DNA of 64,000 nt from Skermanella rosea (GCF_016806835.2 NZ_CP086111.1:6034632-6098631), one strand, 5' to 3'; numbered from the stretch's first letter, positions 45,881-56,242 are shown. The notes: generated by a model from the letters alone, not told the origin. Program-made: numbers and translations.

Positions 45881-46918
45881 GTGATCAACAAGAAGCTCGC
45901 CGTGGCGGCGCTCGCCGCCCTCGCTTCGACCGTCGCGCTGACGGGTGGCGCCCAGGCCCAGGGCCGCGACCAGATCCGCGTCGTCGGCTCGTCCACGGTG
46001 TTCCCCTTCACCAGCGCGGTCGCGGAGACCTTCGGCCGGACCGGCAAGTTCAAGACCCCGGTCGTCGAGTCCACCGGCACCGGCGGCGGCATCAAGCAGT
46101 TCTGCGCCGGCGTCGGCGTCCAGCACCCGGACCTGACCAACGCGTCCCGCCGCATCAAGAAGACGGAACTGGAAAGCTGCGCCGCCAACGGCGTCACCAC
46201 CGTCAGCGAGCTGGAAGTGGGCTTCGACGGCATCGTCTTCGCCAACTCCAAGGCCGCGACGAACACCGACTACACCATCAAGCAGCTCTGGCAGGCGCTC
46301 GCCAAGCAGGTCGTGGTGGACGGCAAGGTCGTCGCCAACCCCTACAAGACCTGGAACCAGATCGACCCGTCCCTGCCCAACAAGGAGATCGAGGTGCTCG
46401 GCCCGCCCCCGACCTCGGGCACCCGCGACGCCTTCGTCGAGCTGGTGATGGACGTCGGCTGCAACCAGTTCCCGGAAGTCAAGGCCCTGCCGGCCGACCA
46501 GAAGAAGGCGGTCTGCGAGCAGGTCCGCGAGGACGGCGCCTATGTGGAAGCCGGTGAGAACGACAACCTGATCGTCCAGAAGCTGGTCGCCAACAAGGAC
46601 GCGTACGGCATCTTCGGCTACAGCTTCCTCGACCAGAACATGGACAAGCTGCAGGGCGCCAGGATCAACGGCGTGGCACCCGAGCTGGACAACATCGCGG
46701 ACGCCAAGTACCCGGTCGCCCGCTCCATGTACGTGTATGTCAAGAACCAGCACGTGGACGTCATCCCCGGCGTCCGCGAGTTCTTGGCCGAGTACACCAG
46801 CGAGAAGGCGTTCGGCGAGGACGGCTACCTGGAGGCCAAGGGCCTGATCCCGCTGCCCAAGGCCAAGCGCGAGAAGGTCCGGACCGGCATCCTGAACCTG
46901 ACCCCGGTCACGATGTAA
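45881..46918 (+). CDS. pstS: Periplasmic phosphate-binding protein PstS
   Basis: PstS is the high-affinity phosphate receptor. The 345-residue protein starts at GTG, with GGAGG eight bases upstream. It has a signal peptide cut after AQAQ and the PstS pattern IRVVGSSTVFPFTSAVAETF, with the phosphate-binding GTGGGIKQFC and TSGTRDAF loops. It is the first gene of a pstSCAB-phoU-phoB cluster driven from the Pho box. Confidence 0.95.
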   Translation: MINKKLAVAALAALASTVALTGGAQAQGRDQIRVVGSSTVFPFTSAVAETFGRTGKFKTPVVESTGTGGGIKQFCAGVGVQHPDLTNASRRIKKTELESCAANGVTTVSELEVGFDGIVFANSKAATNTDYTIKQLWQALAKQVVVDGKVVANPYKTWNQIDPSLPNKEIEVLGPPPTSGTRDAFVELVMDVGCNQFPEVKALPADQKKAVCEQVREDGAYVEAGENDNLIVQKLVANKDAYGIFGYSFLDQNMDKLQGARINGVAPELDNIADAKYPVARSMYVYVKNQHVDVIPGVREFLAEYTSEKAFGEDGYLEAKGLIPLPKAKREKVRTGILNLTPVTM

Positions 46919-46925
46919 TCGTCCG

Positions 46926-46969
46926 CTCCCCGGCTGCCGGCGCCTTCCGCGCCGGCAGCCGGGGAGTTT
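46926..46969 (+). other. Strong intercistronic hairpin between pstS and pstC
   Basis: A perfect 18-base stem (46926-46943 with 46949-46966) and a five-base loop CTTCC are followed by TTT. Such a structure should partly terminate or protect the message, allowing PstS to be made in excess over the membrane components. Confidence 0.85.
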
Positions 46970-47006
46970 CCGGCAGACAGTCGCCCTCAAATCCCGACGG
47001 GTCCCG

Positions 47007-48389
47007 ATGTCAGTATCACTCTTCCTAGCGGTTCTCGCCGTGCTGGCGTTTGTGGGATTCCAGCTCGGCAAGTCCCGGGCGGTCGTCACGGCCGGCGGCA
47101 AGCTTTCCAGGCTGCACTCCGTGCCGTCCTATTACGGCCTCTACGTCGCCCTGTGGGTCGGCCTGCCGGCCCTGATGCTGTTCGCCCTGTGGACCGGCCT
47201 CGAAGGGTCGATCGTGGACGGCATGGTCCGCTCCAGCCTGCCGGCCGCCATGGCGGGATTGTCGCCGCAGGAAATCAACCTGATCATGGTCGACATCCAC
47301 AACTTGGCCTACGGCAACATCACCAGCCGCGTGCCCGACCCGGCCCTGCTGGCGGCGGCGGAGCACTACAAGGGCCTCCGGGAGATCGGCAACGGCGCCC
47401 TCGCCGTCGTCATGCTGGCCGTCGCCTGCGCCGGCCTCTACTACGCCCGGCAGCGGATCGAACCCGGCCTGCGCGCTCGCAACCTGGTCGAGAAGGTCGT
47501 CAATATCTTCCTGATCCTGTGCTCGCTGGTGGCGATCCTGACCACGGTCGGCATCGTCCTGTCGCTGCTGTTCGAGGCGATCCGGTTCTTCACCAAGGTG
47601 CCCCCGGCCGAGTTCCTGTTCGGCCTCCATTGGAGCCCGCAGACCGCGATCCGCGCCGACCAGGTGGCGTCCGACGGGTCGTTCGGCGCCGTGCCGCTGT
47701 TCACCGGCACCCTGCTGATCGCCTCGATCGCCATGGTGGTCGCGGTGCCGCTGGGCCTGATGAGCGCCATCTACATGTCGGAATACGCGCCGGCCAAGGT
47801 GCGCGGCACGGTCAAGCCCGTCCTGGAGATCCTGGCCGGCATCCCGACGGTGGTCTACGGCTTCTTCGCCGCCCTGACCATGGCGCCCTTCGTGCGCGAC
47901 GTGGGCCAGAGCTTCGGGCTCGGCGTCAGCTCGGAGTCGGCGCTCGCCGCCGGCGTCGTGATGGGCGTCATGATCATTCCCTTCGTCAGCTCGCTGTCGG
48001 ACGACATCATCAACGCGGTGCCCCAGTCCCTGCGCGACGGCTCCTACGGGCTCGGCGCCACCAAGTCGGAGACGATCCGGCAGGTGGTGCTTCCGGCGGC
48101 GCTTCCCGGCATCGTCGGCGGCGTCCTGCTGGCGGTCAGCCGCGCGATCGGCGAGACCATGATCGTCGTGATGGCCGCCGGTCTCGCCGCCAATCTGTCG
48201 GCCAACCCGTTGGACGCGGTCAGCACAGTCACCGTCCAGATCGCCACCCTGCTGGTCGGCGACCAGGAGTTCGACAGCGCCAAGACCCTTTCGGCCTTCG
48301 GCCTCGGCCTCGTGCTGTTCACCGTCACCCTCGGCCTGAACATCATCGCCCTCCGGGTGGTGCAGAAGTATCGGGAAAAATATGACTGA
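47007..48389 (+). CDS. pstC: Phosphate ABC transporter permease PstC
   Basis: The 460-residue permease is longer than the roughly 320 residues of enteric PstC, because of an N-terminal extension with additional membrane helices. The core carries MSAIYMSEYAPAKVRGTVKP, EILAGIPTVVYGFFA and the ATPase-contacting segment SYGLGATKSETIRQVVLPAA. The extended form is usual in Alphaproteobacteria. Its stop overlaps the pstA start by eight bases. Confidence 0.95.
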   Translation: MSVSLFLAVLAVLAFVGFQLGKSRAVVTAGGKLSRLHSVPSYYGLYVALWVGLPALMLFALWTGLEGSIVDGMVRSSLPAAMAGLSPQEINLIMVDIHNLAYGNITSRVPDPALLAAAEHYKGLREIGNGALAVVMLAVACAGLYYARQRIEPGLRARNLVEKVVNIFLILCSLVAILTTVGIVLSLLFEAIRFFTKVPPAEFLFGLHWSPQTAIRADQVASDGSFGAVPLFTGTLLIASIAMVVAVPLGLMSAIYMSEYAPAKVRGTVKPVLEILAGIPTVVYGFFAALTMAPFVRDVGQSFGLGVSSESALAAGVVMGVMIIPFVSSLSDDIINAVPQSLRDGSYGLGATKSETIRQVVLPAALPGIVGGVLLAVSRAIGETMIVVMAAGLAANLSANPLDAVSTVTVQIATLLVGDQEFDSAKTLSAFGLGLVLFTVTLGLNIIALRVVQKYREKYD

Positions 48390-49692
48390 CATCATCAGCA
48401 CACCCCGGGCGGCCGCGCCGTACCAGACCGACGACTTCGCCGCCCGGCTGAAGAAGCGCTACGCCGCCGAGCGGCGCTTCAAGATGTACGGCATGGCCGC
48501 GATCGGCGTGGCGCTGGCCATGCTGGCGGTCCTGCTCGCCAGCATCGTGGCCCAGGGTTACACCGCCTTCGCCCAGCACGACTTGGCGCTGGAGGTCTAT
48601 TTCGACCCGGCCGAGATCGACCCGCAGGGAACCCGCGACCCGGACACCCTGTCCAACGCCAACTACGCGGCCCTGGCGCGCAACGCGCTGCTGGCGGTCT
48701 TCCCCGAGGTGGAGTCCAGGACAGACCGGCGCCGGCTGACCGCCATGATCAGCAACGGCGCCGCGTTCGAGCTGCGCCAGATGGTCATGGACGACCCGTC
48801 CCTGATCGGGACCCGCAAGTCCGTGAACCTGGCCCTGGCGAGCGACTATGACCAGCTCCTCAAGGGCAACATCGACCGTCGTGTGCCGGAGACCGACCGC
48901 AAGGTGACCGACCAGCAGATCGCCTGGATCGACAAGCTGGTCGCCAACGGCAACATCGTGAACGGCTTCAACTGGCGGCTCTTCCTCAACGGCGACAGCC
49001 GCGACCCTGAGCTGGCGGGCCTGAAGGCGGGATTGGTCGGCTCGCTGCTGACTCTGATGGTGACGCTCGGCCTCGCGATCCCGATCGGCATCTCCGCCGC
49101 GGTCTACCTGGAGGAGTTCGCGCCGAAGAACAAGCTGACCGACCTGATCGAGGTCAACATCAACAACCTCGCGGCGGTGCCCTCGATCGTGTTCGGCCTG
49201 CTCGGCCTCGCGGTGTTCCTCAACGTCTTCAACATGCCCCGGTCGGCCCCGGTGGTCGGCGGCATCGTGCTGGCGCTGATGACGCTGCCGACCATCATCA
49301 TCGCCGGCCGCGCGGCGCTGAAGGCGGTTCCGCCGTCGATCCGGGAGGCGGCGCTGGGCGTCGGCGCCTCGCCGCTCCAGGTGGTGACCCACCACGTGCT
49401 GCCGCTCGCGATGCCCGGCATCCTGACCGGCGTCATCATCGGCATGGCCCACGCGCTCGGCGAGACGGCGCCGCTCCTGATGATCGGCATGATCGCCTTC
49501 ATCGTGGACACCCCCTCGGGCTTCGGCGACGCCGCGACGGTGCTGCCGGTGCAGATCTTCATGTGGGCCGACAGCCCGGAACGCGGCTTCGTCGAGCGCA
49601 CTTCCGCCGCGATCATGGTCCTCCTGGCCTTCCTGATCGCGATGAACGCGATCGCCGTCGTCCTGCGCAAGCACTTTGAAAGGCGTTGGTAA
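48382..49692 (+). CDS. pstA: Phosphate ABC transporter permease PstA (with N-terminal DUF3333 region)
   Basis: This 436-residue protein has an N-terminal DUF3333-type extension (RRFKMYGMAAIGVALAMLAV and a periplasmic region to about residue 210), then the permease core. The core has GISAAVYLEEFAPKNKLTDL, NNLAAVPSIVFGLLG and the EAA-loop segment EAALGVGASPLQVVTHHVLP. It forms the channel with PstC. The next gene, pstB, begins immediately after its stop. Confidence 0.95.
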   Translation: MTDIISTPRAAAPYQTDDFAARLKKRYAAERRFKMYGMAAIGVALAMLAVLLASIVAQGYTAFAQHDLALEVYFDPAEIDPQGTRDPDTLSNANYAALARNALLAVFPEVESRTDRRRLTAMISNGAAFELRQMVMDDPSLIGTRKSVNLALASDYDQLLKGNIDRRVPETDRKVTDQQIAWIDKLVANGNIVNGFNWRLFLNGDSRDPELAGLKAGLVGSLLTLMVTLGLAIPIGISAAVYLEEFAPKNKLTDLIEVNINNLAAVPSIVFGLLGLAVFLNVFNMPRSAPVVGGIVLALMTLPTIIIAGRAALKAVPPSIREAALGVGASPLQVVTHHVLPLAMPGILTGVIIGMAHALGETAPLLMIGMIAFIVDTPSGFGDAATVLPVQIFMWADSPERGFVERTSAAIMVLLAFLIAMNAIAVVLRKHFERRW

Positions 49693-50544
49693 ATGACCGC
49701 CCATACACAAATCGGCCGAACACAGACCGGAACCAGCGCCATCCCCGGCGTCGAGGCGCGCTCCGCCGCCGGCATCCTGGCCGGCGCCGCGAACAAGATG
49801 GATGCCAAGCAGGTCAAGGTGTACTACGGCGCCAAGCAGGCGCTGAAGGGCATCGACCTGGCGATCCCGGAACGGCAGGTCACCGCGCTGATCGGCCCGT
49901 CGGGCTGCGGCAAGTCCACGTTCCTGCGCTGCCTCAACCGCATGAACGACACGATCGGCATCGCCCGCATCGAGGGCCTGATCACGCTGGACGGCCAGGA
50001 CATATACGACCGCGAGATCGACCCGGTCCAGCTCCGCGCCCGGGTCGGCATGGTGTTCCAGAAGCCCAACCCGTTTCCCAAGTCGATCTACGACAACATC
50101 GCCTACGGTCCCCGCATCCACGGCCTCGCCAGCCGGCGGGAGGAGATGGACGAGATCGTCGCCAAGAGCCTGCAGCGCGCCGGCCTGTGGAACGAGGTGA
50201 AGGACCGCCTGAAGGAACCGGGCACCGGCCTGTCCGGCGGCCAGCAGCAGCGCCTCTGCATCGCCCGCGCCATCGCGGTCAGCCCCGAGGTGATCCTGAT
50301 GGACGAGCCGTGCTCGGCCCTCGACCCGATCGCGACCGCCCATGTGGAGGAGCTGATCGACGAGCTGCGGGAGAACTACACCATCGTGATCGTCACCCAC
50401 AACATGCAGCAGGCGGCCCGCGTCTCCCAGCGGACGGCGTTCTTCCACCTGGGCGACATGGTCGAGGTGGGCGACACCGAGGAGATCTTCACCAATCCCC
50501 GCGACGAGCGGACCCAGGGCTACATCACCGGCCGCTACGGCTGA
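49693..50544 (+). CDS. pstB: Phosphate ABC transporter ATPase PstB
   Basis: The 283-residue ATPase has Walker [10 protein letters not shown] (about residue 70), the Q-loop [17 protein letters not shown], the signature [16 protein letters not shown] and Walker [16 protein letters not shown]. All are diagnostic for PstB. The first 35 residues are a variable extension. The gene directly abuts pstA. Confidence 0.97.
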   Translation: MTAHTQIGRTQTGTSAIPGVEARSAAGILAGAANKMDAKQVKVYYGAKQALKGIDLAIPERQVTALIGPSGCGKSTFLRCLNRMNDTIGIARIEGLITLDGQDIYDREIDPVQLRARVGMVFQKPNPFPKSIYDNIAYGPRIHGLASRREEMDEIVAKSLQRAGLWNEVKDRLKEPGTGLSGGQQQRLCIARAIAVSPEVILMDEPCSALDPIATAHVEELIDELRENYTIVIVTHNMQQAARVSQRTAFFHLGDMVEVGDTEEIFTNPRDERTQGYITGRYG

Positions 50545-50610
50545 TCCGGCCCGCCGGCTTGATCGGCGGGACGTCATTCGGGATAATCGGGCAATTCAGG
50601 GAAGCGGCGC

Positions 50611-51336
50611 ATGAGCAACGAGCACATCGTCAAGTCGTTCGCGCAGGAACTGCAGCGGCTGGCGAATCTGATCACGCAGATGGGCGGCGTCGCCGAGGCC
50701 CAGGTGGAGGCGGCCGTGCAGGCCGTGGTCCGCCGCGACACGACCATCGCGGCCCAGGTGATGCAGTCCGACCTCCGGGTCGACGGCTACGAGCGGGACG
50801 TCGACGCGGAGACCCTGCGCCTGCTGGCGCTGCGCCAGCCCATGGCGTCCGACCTGCGCGAGATCGTGTCGGCCCTGAAGATCGCCGCCGACCTGGAGCG
50901 GATCGGCGACTACGCCGCCAACATCGCCAAGCGGTCGATCGCCCTGGCCCAGGTGCCGCCGGTCCGCCCGGCCGCGGCGATCCCCCGGATGGGCCGGCTG
51001 GTCCAGGAGATCATGAAGGACGTGCTCGACGCCTTCATCGAGCGCGACGTGGAGAAGGCGGTCGCCGCGCGCCGCCGCGACGAGGAGCTGGACGACCTCT
51101 ACACCAGCCTGTTCCGCGAAGTGCTGACCTACATGATGGAAGACCCGCGCAACATCACCCCCTGCACGCACCTGCTGTTCATCGCGAAGAACCTGGAGCG
51201 GATCGGCGACCACGCGACCAACATCGCCGAGACGATCCATTTCCTGGTGATCGGCCATCCGCTGACGACGGAACGCCCCAAGGGCGACGAAAGCAGCTAT
51301 GCTGTCGTCACCCCCGGGACGGAATCGCAGGGCTAG
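50611..51336 (+). CDS. phoU: Phosphate transport regulator PhoU
   Basis: PhoU links the Pst transporter to PhoR and represses the Pho response when phosphate is ample. The 241-residue all-helical protein has the two repeated three-helix bundles with metal-binding E/DxxxD motifs, seen as AADLERIGDYAANIAKRS and AKNLERIGDHATNIAETI. It lies between pstB and phoB. Confidence 0.96.
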   Translation: MSNEHIVKSFAQELQRLANLITQMGGVAEAQVEAAVQAVVRRDTTIAAQVMQSDLRVDGYERDVDAETLRLLALRQPMASDLREIVSALKIAADLERIGDYAANIAKRSIALAQVPPVRPAAAIPRMGRLVQEIMKDVLDAFIERDVEKAVAARRRDEELDDLYTSLFREVLTYMMEDPRNITPCTHLLFIAKNLERIGDHATNIAETIHFLVIGHPLTTERPKGDESSYAVVTPGTESQG

Positions 51337-51355
51337 TATTGGAACAAGGCATCCC

Positions 51356-52066
51356 ATGAATTCGGCGCTGAAACCCCTCGTCCTCATCGTCGAGGACGAG
51401 GCGGACCTCGTAACGCTCCTCAAGTACAATCTGGAGAAGGAAAGCTTCCGCACCCTCTCCGCGGGCGACGGCGAGGAGGCCCTGCTCCTCGCCGCCGAGC
51501 AGACGCCCAACATCGTCCTGCTGGACTGGATGCTGCCGCTGATGTCCGGCCTCGAGGTGTGCCGCCAGATGCGGCGCAATCCCAAGACCCGCGACATCCC
51601 GATCATCATGCTGACCGCCCGCGGCGAGGAGGCGGACAAGGTCCGCGGCCTCAATTCCGGGGCCGACGACTATATCGCCAAGCCCTTCTCTCCGACCGAG
51701 CTGGTCGCCCGGATGCGCGCCGTCCTCCGCCGCGCCAGCCCCGGCCTGGCGGAGGAGCTGCTGCGGTTCAACGACGTGGTGATGGACCTCGCGGCCCACC
51801 GGGTGCGCCGCCAGGGCCGCGACATCCACCTGGGGCCGACCGAATTCCGCCTGCTGCGCCATTTCATGCAGCATCCCGGCCGGGTTTTCTCGCGCGAGCA
51901 GCTGCTCGACCTGGTCTGGGGACACGACGTCTATGTGGAGCCCCGCACCGTCGACGTGCATATCCGCCGGCTGCGCAAGGCGCTGAACGAGGAAAACGAC
52001 AACGACCTGATCCGCACCGTCCGCTCGGCGGGCTACGCGCTCGACGTGAAGGGCGGCGGCGCCTGA
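51356..52066 (+). CDS. phoB: Phosphate regulon response regulator PhoB
   Basis: PhoB is the OmpR-type activator that binds Pho boxes. Its 236 residues comprise a receiver domain, with acidic pocket VEDEAD, phospho-acceptor in IVLLDWMLP (about residue 55) and Lys in IAKPFSP, and a winged-helix domain (LGPTEFRLLRHFMQHPGRVF, VDVHIRRLRKALN). The ATG at 51356 is 19 bases after phoU. The stop overlaps the next gene. Confidence 0.95.
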   Translation: MNSALKPLVLIVEDEADLVTLLKYNLEKESFRTLSAGDGEEALLLAAEQTPNIVLLDWMLPLMSGLEVCRQMRRNPKTRDIPIIMLTARGEEADKVRGLNSGADDYIAKPFSPTELVARMRAVLRRASPGLAEELLRFNDVVMDLAAHRVRRQGRDIHLGPTEFRLLRHFMQHPGRVFSREQLLDLVWGHDVYVEPRTVDVHIRRLRKALNEENDNDLIRTVRSAGYALDVKGGGA

Positions 52067-52599
52067 TCCCGGTCCTGGAGACACCCCGGCTGGTCCTGCG
52101 CCCGCTGGAGCTTTCCGACGCCGGCGCGGTCCAGGACGTCTTTCCCCGGTGGGAGATCGTGCGGTTCCTCGCCGGCCATGTCCCGTGGCCCTATCCGGCC
52201 GACGGCGCCCTGTCCTACATCCGGGACGTGGCGCTTCCCGCCATGGAGCGGGGAACGGAATGGCACTGGTCCATCAGGCCCCGGCCGGATCCGGACCGGC
52301 TGATCGGCGTCATCAGCCTGATGGACAAGCCCGACGACAACCGCGGGCTCTGGCTCGACCCCGCCTGGCAGGGGCGGGGCCTGATGACGGAGGCAAGCGC
52401 CGCCGCCATCCATTTCTGGTTCGAAGCCCTCGGCCGGCCCGTCCTCAGGGTCCAGAAGGCCGAGATCAACCTGCGCTCCCGCCGGCTGTCGGAGCGCGAC
52501 GGCATGCGGCTGGTCGGAACCCATGACAGGGATTTCGTCTCCGGCCGCTTCCCCGCCGGGATCTGGGAAATCACCCGGGAAGAGTGGCGCCGCCGGTAA
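52063..52599 (+). CDS. GNAT acetyltransferase (RimJ/RimL type) with apparent CTG start
   Basis: This is a GNAT of the RimJ/RimL group (LETPRLVLRPLELSDAGAVQ, LWLDPAWQGRGLMTEASAAA, IWEITREEWRRR). There is no ATG, GTG or TTG at the place where the fold begins. The first plausible codon is CTG at 52063, in CTGA overlapping the phoB stop, preceded by AAGGGCGGCGG. It aligns with the Met of relatives that begin (M)IPVLETPRL. Starting at the next GTG would remove the first beta strand. The product would have about 178 residues. The substrate is unknown. The start is inferred, not proven. Confidence 0.75.
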   Translation: MIPVLETPRLVLRPLELSDAGAVQDVFPRWEIVRFLAGHVPWPYPADGALSYIRDVALPAMERGTEWHWSIRPRPDPDRLIGVISLMDKPDDNRGLWLDPAWQGRGLMTEASAAAIHFWFEALGRPVLRVQKAEINLRSRRLSERDGMRLVGTHDRDFVSGRFPAGIWEITREEWRRR

Positions 52600-52612
52600 C
52601 CGGCCGGCGGAG

Positions 52613-53032
52613 TCAGACGAACAGCATGTTGCCGTCGCCGGGCGCCCCGTTCAGCAGCGTGACGACGCCGCCGGTCACCACCGGCACGTCGTCGCGCAGG
52701 GCGGACGCGTCCAGGCCGATCGCCTTCAGCGCCATCTCGCAGACCATCACCGTGACGCCCAGGGCGACGCAGGCCTCCAGCAGTTCCTCGAACTCGGCGA
52801 GGCCGCTGCGGCCGAAATGGGCGTTGCGCTCCTCCGGCGACGAGCCGTCGTCGGCAGGGTCCAGCCCGCGCCAGCCGCCGCCGGCCTTCAGCGCCAGGAC
52901 CGCCCGTCCGGTGAAGAACAGGGTGGCCTTGCGGTTGGTCGCCGCCGCGGCGCTCGCCATCACCAGCGCGTAGTGGACCCGGTCGAACCCGCCGGAGAAC
53001 ACCACCAGCGACAGCGTCGAAGCCCCGCTCAT
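52613..53032 (-). CDS. DsrE/DsrE2-like sulfur-relay family protein
   Basis: The 139-residue protein has the DsrE fold pattern: SLVVFSGGFDRVHYALVMAS, with ATLFFTGRAVLAL and the C-terminal Cys in VTVMVCEMALKAIGLD, where DsrE2 proteins carry the C-x-M-S/A motif. A second Cys lies in LEACVALG. Family members transfer persulfide sulfur or are peroxiredoxin-like. Its ATG overlaps the moeB stop by four bases, so the two are translationally coupled. Confidence 0.75.
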   Translation of the reverse strand: MSGASTLSLVVFSGGFDRVHYALVMASAAAATNRKATLFFTGRAVLALKAGGGWRGLDPADDGSSPEERNAHFGRSGLAEFEELLEACVALGVTVMVCEMALKAIGLDASALRDDVPVVTGGVVTLLNGAPGDGNMLFV

Positions 53033-53844
53033 GGCAGGGCTCCCTCAGGCCCGGACGGGTGCCCGGACAGGTCCGTGATGGTCGGATGGTGCCCGCACAG
53101 CGGGCACTCCGGATCGGGCTGGACCCGGACCTTGTGGAAGCTGGTGTGGAGCGCGTCGTACATCAGCAACTGCCCCGACAGGCTGTCCCCGACGCCGAGC
53201 AGCTCCTTCAGGACCTCGATCGCCTGGATCGAGCCGACGGCGCCGGCCAGCGCGCCCAGCACGCCGCCCTCGGCGCAGCTCGGCACCAGCCCGCGCGGCG
53301 GCGGTTCGCGGAAGATGCAGCGGTAGCAGGGGTTGGGACCGCCCAGATAGGATTTGAAGGTGGAGATCTGCCCGTCGAACCGCAGCATAGCCGCCGATAC
53401 CAGCGTCCGGCCGCCGAGATGGCAGGCGTCCGCCAGCAGGTACCGGGCGGCGAAATTGTCGGTTCCGTCGGCCACCACGTCGTAGTCGGCGATCAGCCCC
53501 ATGGCGTTGGCCGCGGTCAGCCGCTCCCGGTGGATTTCGAGCCGGACGTCCGGGTTGATGGCTTCCAGCCGCGCCTTTGCGCTCTCCACCTTGGGCGTCC
53601 CGATCGCGGCGGTGTCGTGGATGATCTGGCGCTGCAGGTTGGACAGGTCGACCACATCGGGGTCGATCACCCCGAGGACACCCACCCCCGCCGCCGCGAG
53701 ATAGAGCAGGAGCGGCGATCCCAGCCCGCCGGCCCCTACCACCAGTACCCGCGACTTCAGCAGCACCTCCTGCCCGATGCCGCCGACCTCCGGCAGGATG
53801 ATGTGGCGGGCGTAGCGCTCGACCTGCGCGTCGGTAAAATCCAT
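53029..53844 (-). CDS. moeB: E1-like adenylyltransferase, MoeB/ThiF family
   Basis: MoeB adenylates the C-terminal Gly of the MoaD sulfur carrier; ThiF does the same for ThiS. The 271-residue protein has the nucleotide loop VVGAGGLGSPLLLYLAAAGVG, the Arg finger LQRQIIHDT and DVVADGTDNFAARYLLAD. Two Cys pairs bind zinc (CYRC and CPLC). There is no C-terminal rhodanese domain. No moaD or thiS gene is near, so the partner carrier cannot be decided; the coupled DsrE-like gene suggests sulfur transfer. Confidence 0.88.
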   Translation of the reverse strand: MDFTDAQVERYARHIILPEVGGIGQEVLLKSRVLVVGAGGLGSPLLLYLAAAGVGVLGVIDPDVVDLSNLQRQIIHDTAAIGTPKVESAKARLEAINPDVRLEIHRERLTAANAMGLIADYDVVADGTDNFAARYLLADACHLGGRTLVSAAMLRFDGQISTFKSYLGGPNPCYRCIFREPPPRGLVPSCAEGGVLGALAGAVGSIQAIEVLKELLGVGDSLSGQLLMYDALHTSFHKVRVQPDPECPLCGHHPTITDLSGHPSGPEGALP

Positions 53845-53911
53845 AAGGTGCTGACCTGGTGTTTGCTAGTTTCCGCCCGCCGGTCTCCAGCGGGAAGGGA
53901 ACACTTCCGTT

Positions 53912-54096
53912 TCATCCTGGCCGGACTTCTTCCCGTCAGTTTGCGCGTGGATGCGCGGGTCAAGCCCGCGCATGACGAAAAAGGAGCCAGCCGGACCCGC
54001 CCGTCACCGGACCCACATGCCAAGGCCTCCCAAGCACGGGAGGCAGGCGAAGGCTCCCTTTTCCGTCATGGCCGGACTTGATCCGGCCATCCACGC
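53912..54096. repeat. Dispersed palindromic repeats in the moeB-cysK gap
   Basis: The 287-base gap between moeB (53844) and the cysK stop (54132) carries two copies of the repeat type at 3015 and 7771: GCGCGGGTCAAGCCCGCGC (53952-53970) and CGTCATGGCCGGACTTGATC (from 54065). I see no gene here. Confidence 0.75.
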
Positions 54097-54131
54097 GCGA
54101 ACTTCCTCCTGGAAGAAACCCGACTTCTGCC

Positions 54132-55103
<972 letters not shown>

Positions 55104-55176
55104 GGTATTCCACCCTTCGCAACTGTTAAATCTTGGAAATCACAGATAATCCAATCTAATATCTCGGACCCGGATT

Positions 55177-55632
55177 TTAAATGCTGAAATCGATCTTGGC
55201 GTGGGTTTCGCTCTCGATGCCGGCCTGGTTGGCGCGCAGGCACAGGTCCTCGATCGTGATGTCGTCGAGCTGGGTCATGCAGTCGTCCTGGAGCTGCAGC
55301 CAGATCGGCCGGACGACCTTCAGGCCGAGGATCGACCCGGTCGGCTCCTCGACGGGATCGGTCGCGGTCTCCATGGCGCGGACCACCCGGACGATCTCGC
55401 CAATGCTGATCCGCCGCCGTTCCCGGGCCAGGCGGTAGCCACCGCGCGGACCCCGCACCCCCGCCAGCACCCCGGCGCGGACGAGTTGCTGGAGCACCTG
55501 TTCCAGGTAGCGCTTCGGGATTCCCTGGCGGCGCGTGATCTCGCCGCTCTGCACCGGCTCGCTGCCGGCATTGTAGGCGATGTCGAGGACCGCCTCGATC
55601 GCGAACATCAGCTTCTTCGAGATGCGCAGCAT
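55177..55632 (-). CDS. Rrf2 family transcriptional regulator (CymR-like)
   Basis: The 151-residue protein has the Rrf2 winged helix ([51 protein letters not shown]). It lacks the three closely spaced Cys that hold the Fe-S cluster in IscR and NsrR; its two Cys (DDCMTQ and EDLCLRA) are far apart. A CymR-like role in cysteine control is suggested by the cysK gene directly downstream. In Firmicutes CymR works in complex with CysK; whether that holds here is inference. Its ATG shares one base with the dut stop. Confidence 0.85.
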   Translation of the reverse strand: MLRISKKLMFAIEAVLDIAYNAGSEPVQSGEITRRQGIPKRYLEQVLQQLVRAGVLAGVRGPRGGYRLARERRRISIGEIVRVVRAMETATDPVEEPTGSILGLKVVRPIWLQLQDDCMTQLDDITIEDLCLRANQAGIESETHAKIDFSI

Positions 55633-56150
55633 CAGTCTTGTCCTTTTTCGTCCACGCCGGCCCTGTCCGTCCCGGCCGTCCCGGTAGACCCGAAACCGCC
55701 GGTGCCGCGGGCGCTCTCCTCCAGGGTCTCGGCGAGGTCCCAGGCGACCCGGGTGTAAGGGGCGATCACCAATTGGGCGACGCGCATGCTGCGCTCCACG
55801 GTGAAGGGCCGTTCCCCGTGATTGATCAGGATGACGCCGACCTCGCCGCGATAGTCCGCGTCGATCGTGCCGGGGCTGTTCAGCACCGTGATGCCGTGAC
55901 GCAGCGCCAGACCCGACCGCGGGCGGACCTGCGCCTCGTAGCCGGCGGGCAGCGCCAGCGCGAAGCCGGTCGGGATCAGCGCCCGGGCGCCCGGCTCCAG
56001 CACCACGGGATCGGAGACGGCGGCCGACAGGTCCATGCCGGCGGAATGCTCCGTCGCATAGGACGGCAGGTCCAGGCCGGCACCGTTGGGAAGGCGCGTC
56101 ACGGCCACCGCCAGGGCGGCCGGTGCATCGGGTTTTGCATCAGGGATCAT
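55632..56150 (-). CDS. dut: Deoxyuridine 5'-triphosphate nucleotidohydrolase
   Basis: The trimeric dUTPase hydrolyses dUTP to keep uracil out of DNA. The 172-residue protein contains the five family motifs, including [35 protein letters not shown] and the C-terminal [10 protein letters not shown]. It follows coaBC on the minus strand after a repeat-containing gap, in the well-known dut-coaBC-ubiB neighbourhood. Confidence 0.97.
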   Translation of the reverse strand: MIPDAKPDAPAALAVAVTRLPNGAGLDLPSYATEHSAGMDLSAAVSDPVVLEPGARALIPTGFALALPAGYEAQVRPRSGLALRHGITVLNSPGTIDADYRGEVGVILINHGERPFTVERSMRVAQLVIAPYTRVAWDLAETLEESARGTGGFGSTGTAGTDRAGVDEKGQD

Positions 56151-56242
56151 GCGCTGTAGATAGCGCAGATATCACACAATGTAACAGGTAAATCGACCCC
56201 CGCAGCGAAAAAATCCGCTTCCCGGCGGCGCCTGGAGCTGTG

